NCBI RefSeq assembly: GCF_001299475.1
Contig: NZ_CYUJ01000002.1
Coordinates: 186,001-250,000 of the forward strand
Length of the DNA stretch: 64,000 nucleotides
Direction of reading: 5' to 3'
DNA from: Neofamilia massiliensis
GTDB lineage: Bacteria; Bacillota; Clostridia; Tissierellales; Peptoniphilaceae
This document shows, in pieces, positions 39,747 through 47,925 of the stretch (position 1 is the first letter of the stretch; every line of letters begins with the position of its first letter). Made by a program: the position numbers and the translations under genes. The notes beneath the pieces were generated by a model. That model was given only the letters and a program-made list of their open reading frames with translations, was not told where the DNA came from and did not search any database.

Positions 39747-42263
39747 ATGACTGGATTTATAAACACCCTACTTGACCTTTCTCTAAAGGGATCACTTGTA
39801 ATTGGAATTATCCTTGTCCTTAGGCTGGCCTTAAAAAAGGCGCCAAAGATTTTTTCCTACAGCCTTTGGGCCATTGCCTTTGTCAGTTTGATACTGCCAT
39901 TTTCTATAAAAAGTCCCTTGGCCTTTACAAATTTCCTTCCAGGAGACCTTGTTATAAAAAATGAGGTTGAGACTAGAGATAATTTTATAAAAGACCAAGA
40001 GCCCCAAGGAGAAAATAATTTTATTGCAAAGACAAGTGACAGGAAAGAAAACTTTCAAGCCATAAGCCCAAGTGAAAACGGAAAGATTTTAGAAAATTCT
40101 TCTACAAATTCAAAGACCCTAGCAAAGGAAGAAATTTATTTTTACATCTGGTTAAGTGGAGTGAGCATATTAGTAATCACAAGTGCTCTTTCAACCTTTA
40201 AGCTTAAGAAAAAATTAAAAGACTCAAAACAAGTTGACGACAATGTCTACGAAAATGACAGAATCCCAACTGCCTTTGTCTTTGGCCTTATAAAACCGAA
40301 AATTTATTTGCCAAGAGGCTTAAGCTCTGAAGAAGAAAAATATATTAAAAAGCACGAACAAGTTCATATAGAAAGACTAGACCACCTTTGGAAATTTTTA
40401 GCCTTTGTAATAACCATCGTTCACTTTTTCAACCCCCTAGTTTGGCTGGCCTATTATTTAATGGGCCTAGACATGGAACTTTCCTGTGACGAAAAAGTTA
40501 TTAAAGACCTAGGTCACGGAATTAAAAAAGACTATTCTCAGTCACTTTTGGCCTTTTCAACTGGCAGGAAAATTTTAACTGCCTCGCCTTTGGCCTTTGG
40601 TGAAAATAACACCAAGACCAGGATAAAAAACATTTTAGCCTACAGAAAACCGAAAAAATTTGTTCTAGCAGTATGCTTTATTTTAATCGCCTTAGTTGCA
40701 GTTGGCTGTTTGACAGAAAGAAAGGCAAAAGAGTCTGTAGAAAAACCTGTAGACCAAGAAGAATTCCAAGCAGAAAACTTTGATTCTAAAGAGATCTACT
40801 CAAGTCCTGAAGAATTTTTAAAGAGCCAAATAGAAAATCAAATAGCTTCTTTGTTTTCGTCCTTAGGTTATGAAATTTCTGACTATAGAATTGATGAATT
40901 AAAAAGTGTTTCTGAGGACCTAGAAATTGACGGCGAAAAAATTGAAGTCTATAAATACGATTACTCTTTAAAAACTGACCGAGCAGAGGACTTAGCAAAG
41001 ACATTAAATGGAAAAGCAGCAGACGATTTTTGGGTAAGTGGTTTTAATAGAACTCCTTATCTGATTTTTGAAAAAGTTGCTGAAGGCTATAAACACAAGG
41101 GCTACATTGACGAAGATAAATTTTCAGCTGACTTAGACAGCTACTTGCAAGAACTTATGGTAAAGGCTGCCTTAGTTTTCCAAGACGAAAATGCAAGTGT
41201 AGAAGACTATGCCAAAAGTTATATTGGCGAGAGAATTTTAGCCTTATACTCAGCTGGAGCTAAAGTTTCGGACTATAAAATAGATAGCTTAGAAAAGTTT
41301 CTCTCCTATGATGACATCAGAGGAAAGGCCTATGAAGTTTATAAGCTAAACTACAGCCTGCAATTTGCTGATGAAAAATCCTACAATAACTACGATGGCT
41401 TTATTGGCCAGGGAAAAGGTGATAGGTGGATTGGTGAATTTTATGGAGACAATTATATGATTTTCCAACTTAGGTCATCAGGCAAGGTTTATATTGATAC
41501 GACCAGAGGCGTCGGAAGCTTTTTAAACGATGGATCCAAGGAAGCAAATGAAAATGCTTTAAGAGAAATCTTAGAGAGAAAAAATATTATTCCTAGAGAA
41601 ACTTATGCCTCTGACCACTATGTGGCCTCTTATAGGGACTTTGTCGGCAGGGCCAATAAAGTTTTACTTTCTCAAGAAGGCCAAGAAGACCTTTGGCTAG
41701 TAGAAAGGTGGATGGACGAAAACGGCACCGTCTACTATGAAGAAAAACCTTCTATAAGCAAGGACGAAAACTGGAGAAAGGATCCTCAAGCTGTTGCCTT
41801 AGATTTTATAAACTCAATGACAACTGTGAAATTATCTGCAGACAAGGTCCAAGTTGAAAAATTAGAAAACTTAGATGACTTTTATAAGCTGCCAGAATCT
41901 ATCTACCTTGGCTACATTGAAGAAGTAAAAACAGACCAAGATAATATGAGCGACCTTATCCATGTAACTTTAGTTGAATGGCTGACTCAAGATGATGAAG
42001 AAAGAGCCAAGGCCTTGGGACTTGATATAAACGAGGACATGCCATCTGGTTTTTATGTAAACAAGACCCAAATCCTTGAAACATTTTTCTTAGACGACGA
42101 TACTAAATACTACATTGGCGATTACATTTTATCGTCTCAGGCTGATCCATCTGTTTCTAAAAAAGTCTTTATCGACTATGTAAAGGCAAACAAGGATGTC
42201 CTTTTTGAAATATATTCAATAGGTGGCAAGGCAATAAAAATTCAAGAAGCCTACTTGCCATAA
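39747..42263 (+). CDS. M56/BlaR1-like membrane protease with novel sensor region
   Basis: 838 residues from ATG 39747 (aggagg upstream). The N-terminal membrane domain has HEQVH near residue 203 (zinc-binding HExxH) and ELSCDEKVI, as in BlaR1. A helix at about 305-322 leads outside. The outer part (about 330-838) has no penicillin-binding motifs. Instead it carries at least two related modules of about 115 residues, marked by SLGYEISDYRIDELKSV (near 386) and SAGAKVSDYKIDSLEKF (near 505). The signal is therefore not a beta-lactam bound in the usual way; it is unknown. Pairs with the BlaI-like repressor. Confidence 0.88.
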   Translation: MTGFINTLLDLSLKGSLVIGIILVLRLALKKAPKIFSYSLWAIAFVSLILPFSIKSPLAFTNFLPGDLVIKNEVETRDNFIKDQEPQGENNFIAKTSDRKENFQAISPSENGKILENSSTNSKTLAKEEIYFYIWLSGVSILVITSALSTFKLKKKLKDSKQVDDNVYENDRIPTAFVFGLIKPKIYLPRGLSSEEEKYIKKHEQVHIERLDHLWKFLAFVITIVHFFNPLVWLAYYLMGLDMELSCDEKVIKDLGHGIKKDYSQSLLAFSTGRKILTASPLAFGENNTKTRIKNILAYRKPKKFVLAVCFILIALVAVGCLTERKAKESVEKPVDQEEFQAENFDSKEIYSSPEEFLKSQIENQIASLFSSLGYEISDYRIDELKSVSEDLEIDGEKIEVYKYDYSLKTDRAEDLAKTLNGKAADDFWVSGFNRTPYLIFEKVAEGYKHKGYIDEDKFSADLDSYLQELMVKAALVFQDENASVEDYAKSYIGERILALYSAGAKVSDYKIDSLEKFLSYDDIRGKAYEVYKLNYSLQFADEKSYNNYDGFIGQGKGDRWIGEFYGDNYMIFQLRSSGKVYIDTTRGVGSFLNDGSKEANENALREILERKNIIPRETYASDHYVASYRDFVGRANKVLLSQEGQEDLWLVERWMDENGTVYYEEKPSISKDENWRKDPQAVALDFINSMTTVKLSADKVQVEKLENLDDFYKLPESIYLGYIEEVKTDQDNMSDLIHVTLVEWLTQDDEERAKALGLDINEDMPSGFYVNKTQILETFFLDDDTKYYIGDYILSSQADPSVSKKVFIDYVKANKDVLFEIYSIGGKAIKIQEAYLP

Positions 42264-42278
42264 AATTTTGCTAAAGAA

Positions 42279-42309
42279 AAAACCTGCTAGCTGTTAGCAG
42301 GTTTTTTTA
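42279..42309. terminator. Bidirectional terminator
   Basis: AACCTGCTA pairs with TAGCAGGTT, with A- and T-runs at both sides, between convergent genes ending at 42263 and 42327. Confidence 0.88.
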
Positions 42310-42326
42310 TGAAAATTTTCAAATTT

Positions 42327-43913
42327 TTAGTTTAAACAGTCTTTTAAATCTTCATCAACATCTCCAATTGGAGCGATATTGTAGTTTTCTACTAAATAGT
42401 CTAAAACATTTTTTGAAACAAAGGCTGGAAGAGTTGGTCCTAATTTAATATTTTTAATTCCTAAATAAAGAAGGGTTAGTAAGATACAAACTGCCTTTTG
42501 TTCATACCAAGACAGAACCATAGAAAGTGGTAGGTCGTTAACTCCACAGTCAAAGGCTTCAGCTAGGGCAAGGGCTATTTTAATGGCTCCAAAGGCGTCA
42601 TTACATTGGCCAACGTCAAGAAGTCTTGGAATGCCGTTAATGTCTCCAAGGTCCAAGTCGTTAAAACGATACTTGCCACAGGCTACAGTTAAAATAACTG
42701 TGTCCTTTGGTGCTTTTTCAACAAAGTCAGTGTAGTAGTTTCTACCAGGTTTTGCTCCGTCACAACCACCAACTAGGAAGAAGTGAGAGATATTACCGCT
42801 TTTTACTTGGTCTACAATTTTATCAGCTAGACTAATAACAGTGTTGTGGCCAAAGCCTGTTGTAACAGTTTTTCCTCCATTAATTCCTGTAAAGCTTTGG
42901 TTTTCTTTATAACCGCCAAGTTCAAGGGCCTTATTAATTACAGGAGTGAAGTCCTTGTCTGGGCCGACGTGAACTAGGTCAGGGAAGGAAACAACTTCAG
43001 TTGTAAATACTCTGTCCTTGTAAGAAGTCTTTGGTGGCATTAGGCAGTTAGTTGTAAATAGAATTGGTCCAGGAATGTTGTCAAATTCTTTTTGTTGGTT
43101 TTGCCAAGCTGTTCCAAAATTTCCCTTTAGATGAGAATATTTTTTTAATTCAGGATAGCCGTGGGCTGGAAGCATTTCTCCGTGGGTGTAAATATTAATT
43201 CCCTTACCTTCAGTTTGGTCTAAAAGTAATTTTAGGTCATAAAGGTCGTGGCCAGTTACAACTATAAATGGTCCCTTTTCAACTTCTAATGAAACTTCAT
43301 TTGGTTCAGGGTTGCCAAAGGTTTCTGTATTTGCTCTGTCAAGAAGTTCCATGCACTTTAGATTTATTTTTCCAACTTCTAATACTAGAGGTAGAAGTTC
43401 GTCCATGCCTAGACTTTCATCTCCTAAGGCAGCAAGGGCCTTGATAAAGAATTCGTCAACTTCATCATCTCTATAGTCTAAAACCATGGCGTGGTAAGCG
43501 TAGGCAGCCATACCTCTGATACCAAATAGAATTAAAGACTTTAAAGACCTAATATCTTCGTCTGTAGTCCATAGGTTTTTTAAATTGTAGTCTGAATACT
43601 TTCCAATAGTTTGGTCAGAAACATTAATAGCCTTAGTTTCTTCATGAATTTTTGCTGTAACTTCTGCTACAGTTTGGTCATTAAAGTTTACATTAGTAAC
43701 TGTAGTGAAAAGTCCTTCTAAAATTAAATTATAAGTTTCCTTTCTTGCCTTACCAGTGTTAATAGCAGTTTGAGCAAGACCGATAAGAGCGCCTGTCAAT
43801 TCATCTTGCAAGTTTGATACATCAGCAGTCTTTCCACAAACCCCCATGGCTCCTGTACAAGCATTTGAGCCAGCAGTTTGTTCACATTGAAAACAAAACA
43901 TTTCCTTAGTCAT
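42327..43913 (-). CDS. hcp: Hydroxylamine reductase / hybrid cluster protein
   Basis: 528 residues. The N-terminal cysteines C7-x2-C10-x8-C19-x6-C26 bind the first iron-sulfur cluster, in the spacing of the [4Fe-4S] class. Ligands of the hybrid Fe-S-O cluster lie in TTNCLMPP, VGGCDGAKPGRNYY, VACGKYRF and the final CNDAFGAIKIALALAEAF/WYEQKAV region. Hcp reduces hydroxylamine and acts as an NO reductase in nitrosative stress. It is divergent from a Crp/Fnr regulator. A -10-like TATGCT (43960-43955) lies such that the palindrome at 43983-43996 is centred about 41.5 bp before the predicted start, the activating class II position. Confidence 0.96.
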   Translation of the reverse strand: MTKEMFCFQCEQTAGSNACTGAMGVCGKTADVSNLQDELTGALIGLAQTAINTGKARKETYNLILEGLFTTVTNVNFNDQTVAEVTAKIHEETKAINVSDQTIGKYSDYNLKNLWTTDEDIRSLKSLILFGIRGMAAYAYHAMVLDYRDDEVDEFFIKALAALGDESLGMDELLPLVLEVGKINLKCMELLDRANTETFGNPEPNEVSLEVEKGPFIVVTGHDLYDLKLLLDQTEGKGINIYTHGEMLPAHGYPELKKYSHLKGNFGTAWQNQQKEFDNIPGPILFTTNCLMPPKTSYKDRVFTTEVVSFPDLVHVGPDKDFTPVINKALELGGYKENQSFTGINGGKTVTTGFGHNTVISLADKIVDQVKSGNISHFFLVGGCDGAKPGRNYYTDFVEKAPKDTVILTVACGKYRFNDLDLGDINGIPRLLDVGQCNDAFGAIKIALALAEAFDCGVNDLPLSMVLSWYEQKAVCILLTLLYLGIKNIKLGPTLPAFVSKNVLDYLVENYNIAPIGDVDEDLKDCLN

Positions 43914-43982
43914 TATTTACCTCCTAAAGTTTTTCTTTTAAATAACTTAGCTTTAGCATATAATTTATTTCAAGATAAGTAG

Positions 43983-43996
43983 GTTGTTATAACAAC
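43983..43996. promoter_or_regulatory. Perfect 14-bp palindrome: Crp/Fnr-type operator
   Basis: GTTGTTATAACAAC is fully self-complementary. It lies between hcp and the regulator gene. It overlaps a TATAAC -10 of the regulator (expected self-repression). It is about 41.5 bp upstream of the predicted hcp start (expected activation). A related copy is at 44692. Confidence 0.8.
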
Positions 43997-44020
43997 AAAA
44001 AATTAAAAAGGTGGAAAATT

Positions 44021-44698
44021 ATGGAGCAGACAATTTTACAGGCAAAAATTTTTAAAGATATAAATGAAAGAGAAATAGAGGCCCTTCTTAAGTGTATAGA
44101 TAATTATAGGAAGACTTTTGAAAAAGGTCAGATTATTTTTGGAGAAGGAGAGCCAACAGAATACATGGGCCTAGTAGTTACAGGTAGTGTCGTCATTGAA
44201 AGATCAGACCTTTGGGGTAACAATACAGTTTTAGGAATTGTTGGGGCCGGAGGAGTTTTTGCAGAGACCTATGCGATTTTGCCAGACGAGCCTTTAATGA
44301 TTAACGTCTACGCCAACGAGCCTTGCGAAGTTTTATTTTTAAAAGCCAGGGACCTATTAACAACATGTGAAAAAGCCTGTAACTTTCACAACCAATTAAT
44401 TATAAATTTAATTCAGCTGGCCTCTATGAAAAATTTAAACTTGTCTAGAAAAGTCCTTCACACTGGACCCAAGACTATAAGGGCTAGACTACTTTCATTT
44501 TTCTCCCAGTGGGTAAAAAAGGAAAAATCTCTTTCCTTTACTATTCCCTACAACCGCCAGCAAATGGCAGATTATTTATCAGTAGACAGGTCAGCTATGT
44601 CTAACGAACTTTCAAAAATGCAAGGGGAAGGGATAATAAGCTTTAAGAAAAATAAATTTAAGATTATCGATAAAAATATAGTTGACGATTTGTTGTAA
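44021..44698 (+). CDS. Crp/Fnr-family regulator (HcpR-like)
   Basis: 225 residues: cyclic-nucleotide-type beta barrel (about 15-125), dimer helix, and winged helix with the recognition region IPYNRQQMADYLSVDRSAMS. Cysteines occur at CIDNY, ANEPCEVLF and TTCEKAC, but no N-terminal Fnr cysteine cluster is seen. Divergence from hcp and the DUF438 gene downstream suggest HcpR, a sensor of nitrosative stress (heme or NO in other groups). The shared palindromes are its likely binding sites. Binding site aaaggtgg. Confidence 0.87.
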   Translation: MEQTILQAKIFKDINEREIEALLKCIDNYRKTFEKGQIIFGEGEPTEYMGLVVTGSVVIERSDLWGNNTVLGIVGAGGVFAETYAILPDEPLMINVYANEPCEVLFLKARDLLTTCEKACNFHNQLIINLIQLASMKNLNLSRKVLHTGPKTIRARLLSFFSQWVKKEKSLSFTIPYNRQQMADYLSVDRSAMSNELSKMQGEGIISFKKNKFKIIDKNIVDDLL

Positions 44699-44705
44699 TA
44701 ACAAC
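44692..44705. promoter_or_regulatory. Second Crp/Fnr-type palindrome over the regulator stop codon
   Basis: GTTGT-AATA-ACAAC differs from the 43983 site only in the central four bases. It spans the TAA stop of the regulator. A TAAACT -10 (44728-44733) puts its centre about 41.5 bp before the predicted start of the DUF438 transcript, again class II spacing. Confidence 0.7.
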
Positions 44706-44769
44706 AGAAAAATTTTCGAAGACCAGCTAAACTTAAATCAAGAAATAAAAAACTTGAAGGGAGAAAATT

Positions 44770-45954
44770 ATGAATAGACAAGATAGAATTGATTTAATTA
44801 AATCCTATTTAAAGAGACTAGGAGCAGGCGAAGACTTAAAAGTTTTAAGAAAAGAATTTAGGAATAACTTTAAGGATGTTGACCCAAGTGAAATCTTAGC
44901 AGCAGAAGAAAGCCTAATAAAAGATGGAGCGCCAATAGAAGAATTACAAAAACTTTGTGATCTTCACTCAGCCCTTTTCCACGAAGAAGATGACGATGAA
45001 GTCAAGGGCCAAGAAGAAAGACAAAAGACCTTTGAAAATAAAGATGAAATTACTGCAGAGTTAATTAAGGAAGACTTTCATCCCCTAAATACCTTTGAGC
45101 GTGAAAATCAAGCCCTTAAAAAATTAATTGCTCAGGCCAAGGATGCATTTGAAAATGGAAAAGATTTTTATCCAATATTTGCAGAGATGAAAGATTTAAG
45201 TATCCACTATGCAAAAAAAGGCGACCTTCTCTATCCGCTTTTAGAAGCAGGCTACGATATAGTTGGCCCATCAAATGTTATGTGGACAGTTGATGGAGAA
45301 ATAAGATCAGACATAAAAAGACTTCTTAGAAATAAAGACCAGGCCAACGACAATATAGAAGACTTTAAAGACCTCTTAAATAGAATAGAGGAGATGATCT
45401 TTAAAGAAGAAAAGATTTTATTTCCAAACTGTGCCGTAAACTTTACAGAAGACCAGTGGATTGGAATTTATAAGGACATGAAGGACTACGATCCAGCCTT
45501 TGGAGTAGAGGGAACTTGGGCCAAGGGAGAAGAAGCAATAGATGATACTAAATTAGATTTTGCAGGTGAAGAGGTCCACCTATCTGGAGGATCTTTAAAG
45601 ATAAATGAATTAAACGCCCTTTTAAATACCATTCCAGCTGAAATAACCTTTGTAGACAAGGACAATATAAACAAATACTTTAATGACGGCGAAAAATTAA
45701 TGAAGAGACCAAAGATGGCCCTAGGTAGAAATGTTATGACCTGCCATCCACCTAAGGTCCAAGTTATGGTAAATTCAATAATTGAAGACTTTAGAAATGG
45801 CCTTAGGAACAATGTGCCTGTTTGGATGGAAAAAGCTGGCAAGACTCTTTATATAAACTATATAGCTGTAAGAGATGAAGAAGGTCAATATGTAGGAACC
45901 TTAGAACTAGTTCAAGATATGACTTTTGCCAAAGACCACTTTAAAAACTGCTAG
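44770..45954 (+). CDS. DUF438 / hemerythrin / PAS protein
   Basis: 394 residues. Residues about 5-75 are DUF438 (LIKSYLKRLGAGEDLKVLRK). About 98-235 is a hemerythrin-like di-iron bundle: HPLNTFERENQAL, SIHYAKKGDLLYPLLE, then FKEEKILFPN. About 275-390 is a PAS-type domain (GRNVMTCHPPKVQVMVNSII). Such proteins are linked to NO or oxygen handling in anaerobes. Likely controlled by the regulator encoded upstream through the palindrome at 44692. Start has agggaga. Confidence 0.9.
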   Translation: MNRQDRIDLIKSYLKRLGAGEDLKVLRKEFRNNFKDVDPSEILAAEESLIKDGAPIEELQKLCDLHSALFHEEDDDEVKGQEERQKTFENKDEITAELIKEDFHPLNTFERENQALKKLIAQAKDAFENGKDFYPIFAEMKDLSIHYAKKGDLLYPLLEAGYDIVGPSNVMWTVDGEIRSDIKRLLRNKDQANDNIEDFKDLLNRIEEMIFKEEKILFPNCAVNFTEDQWIGIYKDMKDYDPAFGVEGTWAKGEEAIDDTKLDFAGEEVHLSGGSLKINELNALLNTIPAEITFVDKDNINKYFNDGEKLMKRPKMALGRNVMTCHPPKVQVMVNSIIEDFRNGLRNNVPVWMEKAGKTLYINYIAVRDEEGQYVGTLELVQDMTFAKDHFKNC

Positions 45955-45969
45955 ACATAGCAGTTTTTT
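45945..45969 (+). terminator. Terminator overlapping the DUF438 stop codon
   Basis: AAACTGCTA (45945-45953) pairs with TAGCAGTTT (45958-45966) around gaca. The TAG stop is inside the stem. Confidence 0.9.
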
Positions 45970-46016
45970 TCTGTCCTAAAATAATTTTATTTGATAAAAT
46001 AAGCCTAGGTGATCTT

Positions 46017-47144
46017 ATGAAAAGAGACGACTTATTAAAAAGAGAGAAGTATAAAAGTGATCTGTCAGGGGCAGAGAGATTGGAAAAATATTTACAAGGA
46101 GAGCCTGTAGACCACCAACCACTTTATCTCCACTATCCAGACTATGCCCTAGCCAATGTTTTAGGATTTTCAACTAGAGACTTTGAAGAAGACTTTGAAG
46201 TTTTTGAAAGTGTTATGGTCTACAATGCCAGAGAATATTTTAGTCCCTGGGCCAATGTTAGGCTGTCCTTAAGGACCCTAGGCCAGGCAGCAGGTTCAGA
46301 CCTAGTATTTCCAAAAAATGGCATTGACTATGTAAGTTCATATTTTTTAGAAGACTATGACAGACTTAAAAATTTAAAGGACTTAGATCCTTATAAGGAC
46401 AAGGTTTTAAGTAGAATTTTATCTCGAGCCTACAAGTTAAAGGAGAGAAATCCAGACTTAAATGTGACAACAGGAGTAGCTGGGCCTTTAACAACAGCTG
46501 TTTCACTTAGGTCCTATGGCAAGTTAATGGAAGACTTAAAAACAAATTCGGAAAATTTAAAAAGTCTTTTAACTTGGTCTGTAGAAAACTCGCTCAAATG
46601 GATTGAAGTTTTTACTAGAGAACTTGGTCCAGGTCTAGTTAGCATTTCTGATCCAATGTCTTCTTTAGATGTTTTAGACTTGAAAGACTTTAAAAAGTTT
46701 TCCTATCCCTATTTAAAAACTTTAGTTGATGAGACGAAAAAAATTTCAAAGGAAAAAGCCTTTGTCCATATTTGCGGAAAGACCCAAGGCCTTTGGCCTG
46801 ATCTTTTAGATTTAGACCTAGGTTACTTTAGTCTAGGCAACACAGAAGACCTAAAGGCAGGAGCGAAAATTCTTGGAGAAAAATTTATTCTAGTCGGAAA
46901 CATTGATCCAATTAAAGTGCTAAGAGATGGAAATCAAGATGAAATTATCCATGCAGTAAAAACTTGTTTGGATTTTGGAGCTGAAGCCAAGTCAGGTTTT
47001 ATTCTTGCACCAGGCTGCCAAGTTCATTTGGAAACAAGGGAAGAAAATCTTCTGGCCTTTAAAAATGCAGTTTTAAAATATGGAACTAAGGCCCAAAGAG
47101 GATTGAAACCTCAAGGTTTAGACAAAGAAAAAAGCAGGCTATAA
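46017..47144 (+). CDS. Uroporphyrinogen decarboxylase / MtaA-CmuA-type methyltransferase family protein
   Basis: 375 residues with the URO-D TIM-barrel fold. VHICGKTQGLWPDL supplies His and Cys, and GFILAPGCQVHLETREENL a second Cys, the H-x-C...C zinc set of MtaA/CmuA methyltransferases and not of true HemE. These move methyl groups between corrinoid proteins and thiols such as coenzyme M. No corrinoid protein lies nearby, so the substrate is open. It stands alone, with aggtgat before the ATG and a terminator after. Confidence 0.85.
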   Translation: MKRDDLLKREKYKSDLSGAERLEKYLQGEPVDHQPLYLHYPDYALANVLGFSTRDFEEDFEVFESVMVYNAREYFSPWANVRLSLRTLGQAAGSDLVFPKNGIDYVSSYFLEDYDRLKNLKDLDPYKDKVLSRILSRAYKLKERNPDLNVTTGVAGPLTTAVSLRSYGKLMEDLKTNSENLKSLLTWSVENSLKWIEVFTRELGPGLVSISDPMSSLDVLDLKDFKKFSYPYLKTLVDETKKISKEKAFVHICGKTQGLWPDLLDLDLGYFSLGNTEDLKAGAKILGEKFILVGNIDPIKVLRDGNQDEIIHAVKTCLDFGAEAKSGFILAPGCQVHLETREENLLAFKNAVLKYGTKAQRGLKPQGLDKEKSRL

Positions 47145-47162
47145 AAAAAGTCTGCTTTTTAT
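47129..47162 (+). terminator. Terminator of the URO-D family gene
   Basis: AAAGCAGgcT pairs with AgtCTGCTTT, followed by T residues, overlapping the last codons. Confidence 0.75.
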
Positions 47163-47173
47163 TTTTACTTTTA

Positions 47174-47247
47174 TTGGGGACATTCCTTTAGGTTTGTCTC
47201 CATTATATTTTGACTTAGGTGACATTCCTTTAGGTTTGTCCCCATTG
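47174..47247. repeat. Two tandem GGGGACATTCC-type repeats
   Basis: Two nearly equal units, ggggacattcctttaggt then ttgtctcc, and ggtgacattcctttaggt then ttgtcccc, stand about 42 bp apart. A third unit is at 52237-52267. Each can fold as GGGGACA...TGTCCCC. They resemble the GGGGAC repeats at the left of the window but have a different inner part. Confidence 0.75.
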
Positions 47248-47252
47248 TTTTT

Positions 47253-47783
47253 TTATGAAATTAATACAAAGGCCCTAAAGCCTCTAGACTCAAAATATGA
47301 ATCGGCCTTGTTGTAGTAGAAAAAAGTTCTGCCATAGTGTTTGTTTGCAAAAATTGCTCCGCCTTTATTTCTAAAGTCATCTTCAGTCTTTAACCAAGAT
47401 GTGGTTTTAGTATCAAAGTCTTCGACTTCTTGCATAAGAGAATATATTTTTTCATCAACTAAGTCCACTTGCATGTCTTCACACATTTCTTCAACGGAAG
47501 AAAGGGCAGGGCGGACTTTTCTATTTTCCCTAGCAGCCTTGTCATAGCAAAGAGACCTTCTCCCTTCAGGACTTTCTTTGGAACTATCAATAAAATAAAT
47601 ACCATCTTCAAGAACAAAGACATCAGGTTGGCCGCCAGTATCTTCCATGCCAGCAACTTTTTCTATTAAACTTGGATCGTTAGAAAAATATTCTTCAACT
47701 AAATCCCAAGTTAAGGACCTGTGCCTTTGCATGTTGGTTTCAAATCTATTTTTAAGTGTCTCAAGTAAATTTTCTCTAGTCAT
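47253..47783 (-). CDS. DUF4256 family protein
   Basis: 176 residues. LKNRFETNMQRHRSLTWDLV, METTGG-like EDTGGQPDVFVLEDG, SSKESPEGRRSLCYDKAA, FDTKTTSWLKT and the end YFESRGFRAFVLI follow the DUF4256 family along its whole length. Function unknown. Monocistronic, with aggagat before the start, and flanked by repeats on its 3' side. Confidence 0.88.
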   Translation of the reverse strand: MTRENLLETLKNRFETNMQRHRSLTWDLVEEYFSNDPSLIEKVAGMEDTGGQPDVFVLEDGIYFIDSSKESPEGRRSLCYDKAARENRKVRPALSSVEEMCEDMQVDLVDEKIYSLMQEVEDFDTKTTSWLKTEDDFRNKGGAIFANKHYGRTFFYYNKADSYFESRGFRAFVLIS

Positions 47784-47907
47784 TTTCTCATCTCCTAGGT
47801 CTAGTATAACAAAAAAATTTAAATTATTGTGAAATTGTGAAAATCTTTTAAAAGCTAAGTCTTAAGAATTTTTTTACAAGTTTTTCCAAGCAAGATAGGC
47901 CTTGATG

Positions 47908-47916
47908 TGCTATAAT
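47908..47916 (+). promoter_or_regulatory. Extended -10 promoter very close to the tsaC start
   Basis: TGcTATAAT at 47908-47916 is a full extended -10 box. Transcription should begin near 47923, only about three bases before ATG 47926, so the mRNA is probably leaderless. Confidence 0.6.
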
Positions 47917-47925
47917 TATAAAGAT

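Noticed and set aside
46017-47144. HemE (true uroporphyrinogen decarboxylase)
   Set aside because: The H-x-C and later Cys zinc ligands fit MtaA/CmuA methyltransferases, and no heme genes are nearby.
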